Positions 54,975-63,296 of a stretch of DNA of 64,000 nt are shown one piece after another. Within the stretch, counting starts at the first letter, position 1. Every line of letters begins with the position of its first letter. The position numbers were made by a program, and so were the translations under genes. The stretch is from Streptosporangium amethystogenes (GTDB lineage Bacteria > Actinomycetota > Actinomycetes > Streptosporangiales > Streptosporangiaceae): assembly GCF_000721075.1 (NCBI RefSeq), contig NZ_JOEQ01000003.1, positions 186,001-250,000 of the forward strand, given 5' to 3'. The notes under the pieces were generated by a model that worked only from the letters and a program-made list of their open reading frames with translations, searched no databases and was not told where the DNA came from.

Positions 54975-55979
54975 GTGAGAGATCTCCGACTGCTGCCCAA
55001 GGCCCACCTGCACGTCCACCTGGAGAGCACGGTACGGCCCGGGACCGTACGGGAGCTGGGCGGTCCGCCGGAGCCCGAGGGCCCGTTCGCGAGCTTCCGC
55101 GCCTTCGCCGACCAGCGGTCCAAAGTCCGCGAGTCGCTGCGCACGCCCGAACACTTCCGCCGGATCGCGATGGAGTTCTGCGAGGACGAGGCCGCCCAGG
55201 GCACCCGTTACGTCGAGGTGACCTTCACCGCCGCCTCACACGGGGAGCGGGTCAAAGCGTCCGAGATGCCGCTGGAGGCGGTGCTCGACGGGCTGGCCGA
55301 AGGCAGCGCCAGGTTCGGGATCCAGAGCCGGGTGCTGCTCGACCACTCCAGGCGGCGTCCGGTGGAGCGGCTGTGGCGGACGTACGAGTTGGCCGTCCGC
55401 TACGACGAGGTGATCGGCATAGGGCTGGCGGGCGACGAGAGCCATCCGCTGACGCCCTTCGCCGAGGTGCTCGACGCGGCCAGGGAGGCCGGGCTGCACC
55501 TGGTGCACCACGCGGGGGAGACGGCCGGCCCGGCCAGCATCCGCGAGGCGCTGGACGTCGGGCACGCCGAGCGGCTCGGGCACGGCATCCGGGTGCTCGA
55601 CGACGACGCGCTGGTGACGCGGGTACGCGAGAGCGGAATCCCGCTGGAGGTCTGCCCTACCTCCAACGTCCTGCTCGGGCTCGTTGCCTCGCTGGCCGAA
55701 CACCCGCTGCCTCGGCTACGCGCGGCCGGGCTGGTGGTCACGGTCAACACCGACGGCGAGACGACGCTGGCCGACGAGTACGCGCGGTTGCGTGAGGTCC
55801 ACGGATACGGTGACGACCTCATGGCCGAGTTGGCTCGTGCTTCGATCGAGGCGTCGTTCGCCCCTCGGGAGCTCAAGACGGCACTGCTGGCCGAAGTCGA
55901 CGCCTGGCTGACCACGGCATCGCCTGTGGCGCCAAGTGCCACAGGAGTGTCAGTGGACTCTGCCGCCAAATGTCAGTGA
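54975..55979 (+). CDS. Adenosine deaminase-like amidohydrolase
   Basis: A 334-residue TIM-barrel metal hydrolase. Zinc ligands: the HxH in AHLHVHLES (residues 13 and 15), His in HHAGET, and Asp in VNTDGETTL (about 257-265). The catalytic Glu of HAGE and the HGI segment are present. In true adenosine deaminases the last motif is NTDDP; here the second aspartate, which contacts the purine, is Gly followed by Glu. The substrate may therefore not be adenosine. GTG start at 54975. The C-terminal 15 residues are atypical. Confidence 0.8.
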   Translation: MRDLRLLPKAHLHVHLESTVRPGTVRELGGPPEPEGPFASFRAFADQRSKVRESLRTPEHFRRIAMEFCEDEAAQGTRYVEVTFTAASHGERVKASEMPLEAVLDGLAEGSARFGIQSRVLLDHSRRRPVERLWRTYELAVRYDEVIGIGLAGDESHPLTPFAEVLDAAREAGLHLVHHAGETAGPASIREALDVGHAERLGHGIRVLDDDALVTRVRESGIPLEVCPTSNVLLGLVASLAEHPLPRLRAAGLVVTVNTDGETTLADEYARLREVHGYGDDLMAELARASIEASFAPRELKTALLAEVDAWLTTASPVAPSATGVSVDSAAKCQ

Positions 55980-56133
55980 TGCTGCCACGACAGCGTCCGC
56001 GGATTTCCCGCGAAGGGCGATCATCCCGGCATGTTCGCAGCCCCCACCGACACAATGAGCTCTCCTCATCCTGAGTAGTGGTCCGCATTCGGTGCCTTCG
56101 AGGACGAGGATGAACCGCACGTCAGGAGACCCG

Positions 56134-56493
56134 ATGAGCACCCCTCGACAACGCCTCTACCTGCTGCTGCTCGCCATTGGCATCATCGTCCCCTATCGCC
56201 ACGCCATCGGCTGGCTCGGAGAGCACGGGCTCGACCTGCCGCGCTTCGTCGACGACATGCTCGCCAACGACGTCGCCGCGTTCTTCGCCTGGGACGTCGT
56301 CATCGCGGTGGTGGTACTGCTCGCCGCGGCCGTCACCGACCGCGCCCTGCACGTCCGCGATCGCGTGTGGATCGTCATCGGTTCGCTCGCCGGCGCCTCG
56401 GTCGGGCTCCCGCTCTACCTGTGGCTGCGGGAACGCCGGCGGCGGCCGGCGGAAGGCGCGCCCCCGGCCGATGGCACGCGGCTCCCGCGCTGA
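56134..56493 (+). CDS. DUF2834 membrane protein
   Basis: A 119-residue protein with three hydrophobic segments (about 9-25, 50-70, 80-100). IIVPYRHAIGWLGEHGLDLP and DDMLANDVAAFFAWDV are the DUF2834 signatures. The tail is basic and Pro-rich. ATG at 56134 has AGGAG upstream. Function unknown. Confidence 0.82.
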   Translation: MSTPRQRLYLLLLAIGIIVPYRHAIGWLGEHGLDLPRFVDDMLANDVAAFFAWDVVIAVVVLLAAAVTDRALHVRDRVWIVIGSLAGASVGLPLYLWLRERRRRPAEGAPPADGTRLPR

Positions 56494-56645
56494 GCTGCAC
56501 GATCTTCCCGCCGCACTGCTCGCCTCGTACGCCGTCGATCCACCGCGAAGCGGCGGCAGGTCGGTGACCAGCCCGCACAGCGGCGATCGCCTGGCGTTCC
56601 CGTGCGCCGCCTTCGGCGAGGGGGCGGGCATGGGACGCGCGCATG

Positions 56646-57803
56646 TCAGCCCAGCCTGACAGCCTGCTTGAGGAAGACGACGCCGTCGATCATGTCGAGC
56701 TGGGCCGGGTCCAGCGGGAAATAGGCGAAATCATGGGAGATGCGCAGGGCGGGCTTCGTGACGGCCTCGGCCAGGCGGCGGGTGTCGATGAGGGAGTGGT
56801 CCCACGGGAGCGTGGACAGGATGCCCTCGACGGTGTCCGGGGGCGGGGTGTTGTCGCCGACCGTGCCGAGGGCCACGGCCAGGAAGGCGTACCGGTCGCC
56901 CAGGTGCGCTTCGGTGATCGCCCCCGCGCTCCACCACTCCAACTGCTGGTCGCCGAACGACATGAGGCTCTTGTTCCGCTGCAGGTGGAGGTTGTGGGCG
57001 AAGACCAGGGCCGGGCCGTGCTCGGCGACGGCACGCAGGTTGGCGGCCATCATCCCGTCCCGTAGGCCCGACAGCCTGGCTATCCGGGCCGGGGACGTGT
57101 CGGCCATCCAGTGGTGGTAGCGGAGCAGGCCGACGGCGGTGCGCCCGTACAGTGCCGCCCGCTCCCTGTCCTCCGCGCTCAGCCGCGGCGCCTGCGTGTC
57201 GAGCAGTGCCACCAGGTCATCGGCGAGCAGCCGCAGCCGCTGGGCGTCGGCGGACCGGCCGATCGACTGGGACGGGTCCATGACCGTGGCCTCGTTCGTC
57301 CACCGGTCGTCCGGGCCGAGCAGCGCGTCGAGGGTTTCCACGGTGCAGGGGAGTGGGCCGTCGAGGAGGGCGTGCAGGGCGGTGAGCGCCTGGCGCGGGC
57401 TCTCGGCCCAATACTCCAGTGGCCCGTCGAAGCCGAAGAACCGGAGCTTTTCCTCATGCTCCTCGTTGTACGCCCGCATCCAGCGCACGAGTTCGCGGTT
57501 GGCCGGGAGTGCGCCGAAGCGGTGGCTGAAGCCGCGCTCCATGACGTCATCGAGCGTGCCCGCGCCCGTCGTGATGTGGTCGTCGACCACGAGCCCCATG
57601 AGGCAGTCGCTCTCGATGGCGAACGACCGGTAGCCCTCGTGCTCGACCAGATGCCGGAAGATCTCGTTGCGCAACTCGCCCAGCTCCCCCACGAAGTGCC
57701 TGGCCTCGCCCAGGCCGAGCAGCAGGGGCTTGGCGGGAAGCGACCGCAGGAACGCCGAGACGCCCGCGCCATCGAGTTGCCGGGCCGTGTCCTTGATATC
57801 CAT
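56646..57803 (-). CDS. Erythromycin esterase family protein
   Basis: A 385-residue protein of the Ere family, whose known members open the macrolide lactone ring. The active-site region is LLGLGEARHFVGELGELRNEIF, keeping the catalytic Glu and His of the GExxH motif (about residues 30-34). The SFAIESDCLMGL and LRFFGFDGPLEYW blocks and HNLHLQRN also fit. Many Ere-family proteins are not macrolide esterases, so resistance is not proven. The ATG at 57803 lies three bases from an 18-bp palindrome and is divergent from a MerR-type regulator. Confidence 0.85.
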   Translation of the reverse strand: MDIKDTARQLDGAGVSAFLRSLPAKPLLLGLGEARHFVGELGELRNEIFRHLVEHEGYRSFAIESDCLMGLVVDDHITTGAGTLDDVMERGFSHRFGALPANRELVRWMRAYNEEHEEKLRFFGFDGPLEYWAESPRQALTALHALLDGPLPCTVETLDALLGPDDRWTNEATVMDPSQSIGRSADAQRLRLLADDLVALLDTQAPRLSAEDRERAALYGRTAVGLLRYHHWMADTSPARIARLSGLRDGMMAANLRAVAEHGPALVFAHNLHLQRNKSLMSFGDQQLEWWSAGAITEAHLGDRYAFLAVALGTVGDNTPPPDTVEGILSTLPWDHSLIDTRRLAEAVTKPALRISHDFAYFPLDPAQLDMIDGVVFLKQAVRLG

Positions 57804-57806
57804 GCC

Positions 57807-57824
57807 TTCAACGGTATCGTTGAA
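57807..57824. promoter_or_regulatory. 18-bp palindrome between esterase and MerR-type genes
   Basis: TTCAACGGTATCGTTGAA: perfect 7-base arms around a GTAT centre. It lies 3 bases before the esterase ATG and about 70 before the regulator ATG. MerR-type regulators bind palindromes of this size. Because it sits at the esterase start, binding could block transcription or translation start directly. Confidence 0.65.
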
Positions 57825-57894
57825 CTTTCGGTGTAAACTTTCCCGTGAAAATACCCACTTCCATCGCGATGGACCTTCAATCGGTGATGCATCC

Positions 57895-58578
57895 ATGAGG
57901 CCGGTGGACCTGGCGCGCGAGCACGGCCTGTCCACCCAGGCGATCAGGAACTACGAGGACGCCGGCATCCTGCCCGCCGCCGAACGCACCGTCCACGGCT
58001 ATCGCACCTATACGCCGCCGCACGCGCAGGCCCTGCGCGCGTTCCTCGCCCTCGTGCCCGGACACGGTCACCAGACGGCCACGTCGATCATGCAGGCGGT
58101 CAACCGGGGTGCCACCGAGGACGCACTGCGGCTCATCGACGAGAGTCACGGCCAACTCCTCGACGACCGCCGCACCCTCCAGGCCGTCGAAGCCGCGCTC
58201 CGCGATCTGGCGCCCGTGCCGCAGGAGCCCGGCGACACGTTCATCGGCCCGCTGGCCAGGAGGCTCGGCATCCGCCCTGCCACCCTGCGCAAATGGGAGA
58301 ACGCCGGGCTGGTCCGGCCGCGCCGCGATCCGCAGACGGGCTACCGGATCTACAGCGCGGCCGACGTACGGGACGTCCGGCTGGCCCACCAGCTCAGGCG
58401 GGGCGGCTACCTGCTGGAGCAGATCGCCCCGTTGATCGCTCAGGTCCGCTCCGCCGGAGGCGTCGCCCCGCTGGAGTCGACCCTGCGCGACTGGCAGGCC
58501 CGCCTGTCCGCCCGGGGCCGCGCCATGCTCAAGGGCGCCACCGAGCTGGACGCGTACCTCCGCGCCCGCGAACCCTGA
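57895..58578 (+). CDS. Regulator with two MerR-type helix-turn-helix domains
   Basis: A 227-residue protein. Domain 1 (about 1-60): PVDLAREHGLSTQAIRNYED, then AGILPAAERTVHGYRTY. Domain 2 (about 118-185): IGPLARRLGIRPATLRKWEN, then AGLVRPRRDPQTGYRIYS and ADVRDVRLAHQLRRGGYLLEQI. Both show the MerR winged-helix pattern with its GYR(T/I)Y turn. Usual MerR proteins have one such domain and a C-terminal effector domain; here no effector domain is evident. Divergent from the esterase gene over a perfect palindrome, so it likely controls it. The ATG at 57895 lacks a clear ribosome-binding site. Confidence 0.82.
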   Translation: MRPVDLAREHGLSTQAIRNYEDAGILPAAERTVHGYRTYTPPHAQALRAFLALVPGHGHQTATSIMQAVNRGATEDALRLIDESHGQLLDDRRTLQAVEAALRDLAPVPQEPGDTFIGPLARRLGIRPATLRKWENAGLVRPRRDPQTGYRIYSAADVRDVRLAHQLRRGGYLLEQIAPLIAQVRSAGGVAPLESTLRDWQARLSARGRAMLKGATELDAYLRAREP

Positions 58579-58599
58579 GGCCGGGGCACGTCCACCAAT

Positions 58600-58845
58600 G
58601 GAAGGTGGGCCGCTGATCCGCGTATCCGTTACCACCGGCCCCCGGGGCCGGTCCCGCTGTCGGGGGGGTCAACACACAGAACTCGTTGCCATCGGGATCG
58701 GCCATCAGCACCCGACTGCCCTCGCGCCGACCGATGTCGATTCGAGTCGCTCCGAGGGAGACCAGACGGTCGACCTCCTCCACGGTGATGGGCCGGGTCA
58801 AGGCCTCGAACACCACGGAACCCCGACGAGACCGAAAGAAATTTC
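58600..58845 (-). pseudogene. VOC (glyoxalase/bleomycin-resistance) gene remnant
   Basis: A leftward frame from about 58845 encodes EVDRLVSLGATRIDIGRREG and then VLMADPDGNEFCVLTPP, the C-terminal half of a VOC-fold protein (the DPDGNEFCV metal-site strand is characteristic). The N-terminal half and start are missing: the frame upstream is unrelated. It lies between the MerR-type and metzincin genes. Confidence 0.6.
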
Positions 58846-58906
58846 CGAAGTCGCGTAATCCAGGCGGGTGGGCGGACTCCTTCCCAGTGAGTGAAAGGAG
58901 CTCGGA

Positions 58907-60598
58907 TTGAGCGCAATGAGATCTGCCCTCGTGCTGCCGCTGCTGTTGTCGATGGTGCTGGGCGGGGCGGTCCTGGCGGCGCCGTCGCCCGCCGTGGCAG
59001 CGGCCCCGGCGGCCCAGTCGCGGTTCGCCTGCGACGAGGCGGATGCCAAGGACAAGGGCTGGGTGCTGCCGATCTACGTCCACCAGCCCGGTCAGGACGC
59101 CTGGGAGTCCGACGGCGCCGCCCTGCTGAACACCATCTGGGAGACCGACCAGACGGTCGACTCAAGCGCGGAGCGGTTCGGGGTCTCCCGGCGGCTCCGG
59201 TTCGTGCAGGACGGTGACTGCCGTCCGGTGGTGGCGAAGCTGCCGTTCACCAAGGGGCGCAACCGGGCCGAGATGGGCAAGGCGATGGCGGAGAACCTCG
59301 CCTCCCAGCCGGCCCTGGTGCGTACGCTCTGGGAGACCAACCGGGTCAAGCCCTTGTACTTCGTCAGGGACAACGAGATCACGGACTCCTGCACGGGCGG
59401 CGGCGCCAACGCCGGGCTGAGCACCGGCAACGTCATCCTCCCGCGCTGGTGCTGGAGCGAGGCCGGGCTCACCCACGAGCTGATCCACAGCTTCGGGCTC
59501 TCGCACTGCGACGGGGGCGGCGTGAACGGCAACGACCCGGTCTGCCGGAACATGGGCACCCGGAAGGAGTGCACGAGCGACCCCGCGTCCAACTACCACC
59601 TCGACTCGTGCCGGATCGACGACTTCCGCTACTTCGAGCCGACGCCGGTACGGCAGCCGGAGCTGGAGAAGATCAGGAACGTCGCGTTCAGCCCGTACCT
59701 GATCCAGGACCAGCCGAGCCCGGTGTGGCGGTTCCGCATCAAGATGGTGGACGGCGGCAGATGCCTCGACGCGAGCGCGGCGCAGGTCGTGCAGCGCGCG
59801 TGCACGGACGGCTCCGCGCAGACCTGGCAGCGCAGTATCGACGACGACGGGTACCTCACCATCCGCAACGCGGCGAACGGCCGCTGCCTCACCATGGCGG
59901 ACACCGTCGTGACCGGCCCGTGCGCGAAGAAGGACAGGTCGCAGCAGTGGCTGCCGGAGGCCGGTCAGGACAAGACCAACTTCGCCGCCCGCGCCGGTGG
60001 GAAGCTGTCCGTCAAGGACAACCGTGACGGTGGAGCGGTGGTGCGCGACGGCAAGGGTGAGTTCGTGGCCGAGCTGCTGGGCGGCCTGGCCTCCTCCCCC
60101 ACCCGGCCGGGCACCCCGGCCCCGACGGCCACGTCGCAGCCGACCGCGACACCGACCTCCGCTCCGGAGCCGGCCGTCACGCCGGCCCCGGTCGAGTCGC
60201 CCACCCCCGACCTCGCCGAGACTCCCGCGCAGGGCCGGAAGGTCCAGTTCAAGAGCACGTACGGCACCTGCCTGACCGCGTCCGGCACCAGGGTGCGCCT
60301 CGGTACCTGCGGCACCAGGTGGAACGTCGTGACGGTCGGCGAGCACGTGCAGATACGTCGGCAGAACCGCTGCATGGCGCTCGGCAAGGTCGGCGGCGGC
60401 AAGCGCTCGGTCGTCCTGGTCAAGTGCGGCAAGGCCGGCAAGGGGCAACGCTGGCTGCTTGAGAAGGCCGGCGGCTCGGTCACCCTGAAGGCCGCGACCA
60501 CGAAGGCCACCCGGCTCATCGCCCTCACCGCCAAGCCCGCCGGCGTCTACGCCAAGGCCGCATATCAGAAGAATTCCATCAAATTTATAATCAGATAA
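58907..60598 (+). CDS. Secreted metzincin-type metallopeptidase with two ricin-like lectin domains
   Basis: A 563-residue exported protein. Signal peptide about 1-33 (ending AVAAAPAAQ). Residues about 50-245 are the peptidase part with zinc motif HELIHSFGLSH (190-200, HExxHxxGxxH) and several cysteines. Residues about 255-390 and 430-563 are ricin-B-type beta-trefoil regions with QTW/QQW-like motifs (SAQTWQR, SQQWLPE, GQRWLLE), joined by a Pro/Thr/Ser linker (about 393-430). It probably binds glycans on cell walls or other organisms and cleaves a protein there. TTG start with AAAGGAG 6 bases upstream. Followed directly (TAAATG) by a sigma factor with a related lectin domain. Confidence 0.85.
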   Translation: MSAMRSALVLPLLLSMVLGGAVLAAPSPAVAAAPAAQSRFACDEADAKDKGWVLPIYVHQPGQDAWESDGAALLNTIWETDQTVDSSAERFGVSRRLRFVQDGDCRPVVAKLPFTKGRNRAEMGKAMAENLASQPALVRTLWETNRVKPLYFVRDNEITDSCTGGGANAGLSTGNVILPRWCWSEAGLTHELIHSFGLSHCDGGGVNGNDPVCRNMGTRKECTSDPASNYHLDSCRIDDFRYFEPTPVRQPELEKIRNVAFSPYLIQDQPSPVWRFRIKMVDGGRCLDASAAQVVQRACTDGSAQTWQRSIDDDGYLTIRNAANGRCLTMADTVVTGPCAKKDRSQQWLPEAGQDKTNFAARAGGKLSVKDNRDGGAVVRDGKGEFVAELLGGLASSPTRPGTPAPTATSQPTATPTSAPEPAVTPAPVESPTPDLAETPAQGRKVQFKSTYGTCLTASGTRVRLGTCGTRWNVVTVGEHVQIRRQNRCMALGKVGGGKRSVVLVKCGKAGKGQRWLLEKAGGSVTLKAATTKATRLIALTAKPAGVYAKAAYQKNSIKFIIR

Positions 60599-62065
60599 AT
60601 GACCAAACCGGAAAGTGAGGACCCGGTCCTGACCCGGTTGGTCAGGGCCGGGGACGAGCGTGCCGTCTCCGAGTTGTACGAGCGGCACTACCCGGCCGTC
60701 ATCGCTTTCGCCCGCCGCCTGTGCCAGGACCTGCACACCGCCGAGGACCTGGCGAGTGAGGCGTTCGCGCGGACCCTGCGCACCGTCCGGAGCGGCCCGG
60801 CCGGCCCGACCGGCGACTGGCGTCCCTACCTGTACGCGGTGGTCCGCAACACGGCGGCGGAGTGGGCGCGCTCCGATCAGCGGTTCGTCCTGACCGACGA
60901 GTTCCGCGAGGACGATCTCACGACGGCCGCGCCGGAGCCGTCGGACGATCTCGTGACCCGCGCCTACCGCTCGCTGCCGCCACGCTGGCAGACCGTGCTC
61001 TGGCACACCCTGATCGAGAACGAGGAGCCCGAGCGGGTCGCGAAGATCCTTGGCATCACTTCCGGCAACGTCGGCGTGCTGGCCTTCCGCGCCCGCGAGG
61101 GGCTGCGCAAGGCGTACCTGGCCGCGCACGTGTCCAGCGCGTCACCCCGCTGCCAGGAGTACGCCGAGCCGCTGGCGGCGATCGTGCGCAAGAGAAGCGG
61201 CCGCCTGCCGCGGGCGCTGCGCGCGCACCTGGAATCCTGCGCGAGCTGTGCCCGGGCGCACACGGAGCTGCTCGACCTCAACGCCACACTCCGCGCGGCG
61301 CTGCCGATCGCACTGTTCCCGCTCGCCCTGGAAGCGGGAGCGGGGACGCCGGGCACGGCAGGGGCCGGGACGTCGGCCGCCGCGTCGAAGGGGGCCGCGA
61401 TGCCGGGCTGGGCGATCCCGGTGTCGGGAGCGGCGGCGGTCATCGCCGCCGCCGTGGCCGTGTTCGGCCTGTCCTGGGACCCGGCCCCCTCCCCACCCAC
61501 GCGGGCCGCCGCTCCCTCGCCGAGCGCGTCACCCACCCCGAAGCCCACCCGTGTGAAGACCCGGGCGCCCACCCGCGTGAAGACCCCGACCGTCCGCGTG
61601 ACGACGCCGAGACCCGCGTCGCGGTCCCCCCGCAAGCCCACTCCCCAGCCGGGCACCCGGATCGCCTACGCGGGCCGGTGTGTCGGCGCGGCGGGCGGGC
61701 TGGTGGCGGCGCTGCCGTGCGCCGATCCGCGTACGGCCTGGCGCATGCGGGGCGGTGCCCAGCGGTTCCAGCTCGTCAACGTCGCCGACGGCCGCTGCCT
61801 GGCCGCCGGCGAGCAGTACGACACCGTCGCCTTCAACGGCGGCGGCATGCTCGCTGTCCGGCTCAGGCCCTGCTCCTCCGCCCCGGCCCAGCGCTGGCAC
61901 CGCCCGGCCTTCAGCGACGGCGTACGCCGGCTGGTGAGCGTCCCCTCCGGCAAGGCGCTGTCCATCGGCAAGGAGTTCGCCGGCAAGCGTCCGCCGACGG
62001 CGTTCATCCTCTACGGCCCCTACACCGGCTCGGCCGATCAGCGCGTCACCCTCGTGGACGGCTGA
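60599..62065 (+). CDS. Membrane-tethered sigma factor with zinc finger and extracellular ricin-like domain
   Basis: A 488-residue protein joining five parts: sigma region 2 (about 12-65, LYERHYPAVIAFARRLCQD), sigma region 4 (about 122-175, SLPPRWQTVLWHTL and the helix-turn-helix after it), an anti-sigma-like zinc finger (C185, H210, C214, C217), one membrane helix (about 270-293) and, after a Pro/Thr/Arg linker (about 295-352), a ricin-B-like trefoil (about 353-488; GRCVGA, FQLVNVADGRCLAAG, AQRWHR). Sensor, inhibitor and sigma are thus one chain. ECF groups with such extensions and carbohydrate-binding domains are known in actinobacteria. Its ATG follows the metzincin stop without a gap, so the two are one operon. 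Confidence 0.85.
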   Translation: MTKPESEDPVLTRLVRAGDERAVSELYERHYPAVIAFARRLCQDLHTAEDLASEAFARTLRTVRSGPAGPTGDWRPYLYAVVRNTAAEWARSDQRFVLTDEFREDDLTTAAPEPSDDLVTRAYRSLPPRWQTVLWHTLIENEEPERVAKILGITSGNVGVLAFRAREGLRKAYLAAHVSSASPRCQEYAEPLAAIVRKRSGRLPRALRAHLESCASCARAHTELLDLNATLRAALPIALFPLALEAGAGTPGTAGAGTSAAASKGAAMPGWAIPVSGAAAVIAAAVAVFGLSWDPAPSPPTRAAAPSPSASPTPKPTRVKTRAPTRVKTPTVRVTTPRPASRSPRKPTPQPGTRIAYAGRCVGAAGGLVAALPCADPRTAWRMRGGAQRFQLVNVADGRCLAAGEQYDTVAFNGGGMLAVRLRPCSSAPAQRWHRPAFSDGVRRLVSVPSGKALSIGKEFAGKRPPTAFILYGPYTGSADQRVTLVDG

Positions 62066-62128
62066 CCCGCGAGGGCGTGCGGGGCGGCGACGGAGATGCC
62101 GGCAGAGGTCCCGTACACCGCGACCGGA

Positions 62129-62521
62129 TCACGCGCGTTCCTTGGCGATGCGCTCCTGGGCCTCCTCCCAGCCGATGGGCGATCGCCCGGCGGGCGCGTC
62201 CCAGAAGACGAATGTGGACTCGTGCATCACGGCACGCTTGCGTCGCATGACCGACCTGTGTGGCTCTGTGCTGGCGTAGGAACGGATGTCCGCCTGCCCC
62301 TTCCAGGCGGACAGCGTCCAGAATGTGCGCTTGAACAGCTCGGCCTTCAACGAGACGCCGACCGCGCCCGGCGACTTGAGCGCCTGACGCCACAGCGCGA
62401 GCGAGGCCAACAGGAAGCCGGGGACGTGCCGCAGTGAACGCACCTCCAGGCGGGAGGCCATGACGACCATGGTGGAGCCGGTTTCGGGGGTGTTGGTCGC
62501 GATCCAGGGGATGGTGGGCAT
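62129..62521 (-). CDS. DUF3291/monooxygenase-like small protein
   Basis: A 130-residue protein of the ferredoxin-like (dimeric alpha+beta barrel) type. TMVVMASRLEVRSLRHVPGF at the start, LSAWKGQADIRSYASTEPHR in the middle and FVFWDAPAGRSPIGWEEAQ at the end fit the DUF3291/spheroidene-monooxygenase-like group. The ATG at 62521 has AAGGA 6 bases upstream. It is divergent from a TetR gene across a palindromic operator, so it is probably that regulator's target. Function unknown. Confidence 0.75.
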   Translation of the reverse strand: MPTIPWIATNTPETGSTMVVMASRLEVRSLRHVPGFLLASLALWRQALKSPGAVGVSLKAELFKRTFWTLSAWKGQADIRSYASTEPHRSVMRRKRAVMHESTFVFWDAPAGRSPIGWEEAQERIAKERA

Positions 62522-62611
62522 GGGCGTCCTTTCAGATGTCCGCGACGATCGCGGCGCCGGAGACTGCTTGGCGCAGGGCACGAGGGAGCGGCATCATGCC
62601 GGACCCCAAAT

Positions 62612-62660
62612 CTTGTCAGTGACAAGTTAGTGTCGCAGCTAAACTAGCCACTGACAAGTT
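62612..62660. promoter_or_regulatory. Probable TetR operator
   Basis: CTTGTCAGTGACAAG at 62612-62626 is a perfect palindrome (7-base arms, one-base centre). CCACTGACAAGTT at 62648-62660 repeats the right half. Both lie between the divergent DUF3291 and TetR genes. A TetR-type regulator usually controls itself and its divergent neighbour through such sites. Confidence 0.65.
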
Positions 62661-62683
62661 TTGTTCCGGAGGAGGCGAGTGCC

Positions 62684-63226
62684 ATCAGCTACCATCACGG
62701 CAATCTGCGCAGGGCCATCATCGACGCGGCCGTCGAGACGATCGGTGAAACGGGCACGGCCACATGGAGCCTCCGCGAACTGGCTCGGCGTGCGGGGGTG
62801 TCCCACGCGGCGCCCGCGCACCACTTCGGCGACAAGAGCGGGTTGCTGACGGTGGTCGCGGCCGAGGGCTACACACTGTTCGCCGACGCGCTGGCGGCGG
62901 CCGGTGACGACTTGCTGGAGATGGGCTCGGCGTATGTACGCTTCGCCGTTGAACACCGGGGGTACTTCGGGGTGATGTTCAGGCCCGAGCTTTATCACGC
63001 CGACGATTCCGAGGTGAGCGCCGCGCGGGAGCGGGCGAACATGGTGCTGGCCAAGGGCGCCACGACCGTGCCCGTCGACGCCTCACGGGCCAGGGATGCC
63101 CAGCTCGCCGCCTGGTCGATCGTGCACGGGTTCGCCGCCCTGTGGCTGAGCGGCGCCCTGCCCGCCGACCTGGGCGACGACCCGGTGGCGGCAGCCCGTC
63201 CCGTCCTTCGCGTCCTCGTCCGGTGA
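62684..63226 (+). CDS. TetR family regulator, apparent ATC start
   Basis: About 180 residues. The DNA-binding domain is intact: SYHHGNLRRAIIDAAVETIG at the start, WSLRELARRAGVSHAAPAHH as helix-turn-helix and FGDKSGLLTVVAAEG after it. The ligand domain (about 75-180) is TetR_C-like. No ATG, GTG or TTG lies in frame before the domain; GGAGGAGG is followed after 8 bases by ATC at 62684, exactly where homologues start with ATG. Either ATC initiates, or a point mutation removed the start, or the base is a sequencing error. A GTG at 62798 would cut off the recognition domain. Confidence 0.75.
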   Translation: MSYHHGNLRRAIIDAAVETIGETGTATWSLRELARRAGVSHAAPAHHFGDKSGLLTVVAAEGYTLFADALAAAGDDLLEMGSAYVRFAVEHRGYFGVMFRPELYHADDSEVSAARERANMVLAKGATTVPVDASRARDAQLAAWSIVHGFAALWLSGALPADLGDDPVAAARPVLRVLVR

Positions 63227-63296
63227 CACCGCTCGACGGCCGGCCCGGCGAGGACCTCCACGACGTCGGCCGGACGGGTGGCCGGGATTATCCGCG

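Noticed and set aside
59162..61129. Long minus-strand frame across the metzincin and sigma genes
   Set aside because: Antisense shadow; the plus-strand genes have signal peptide, zinc motif, sigma and lectin motifs.
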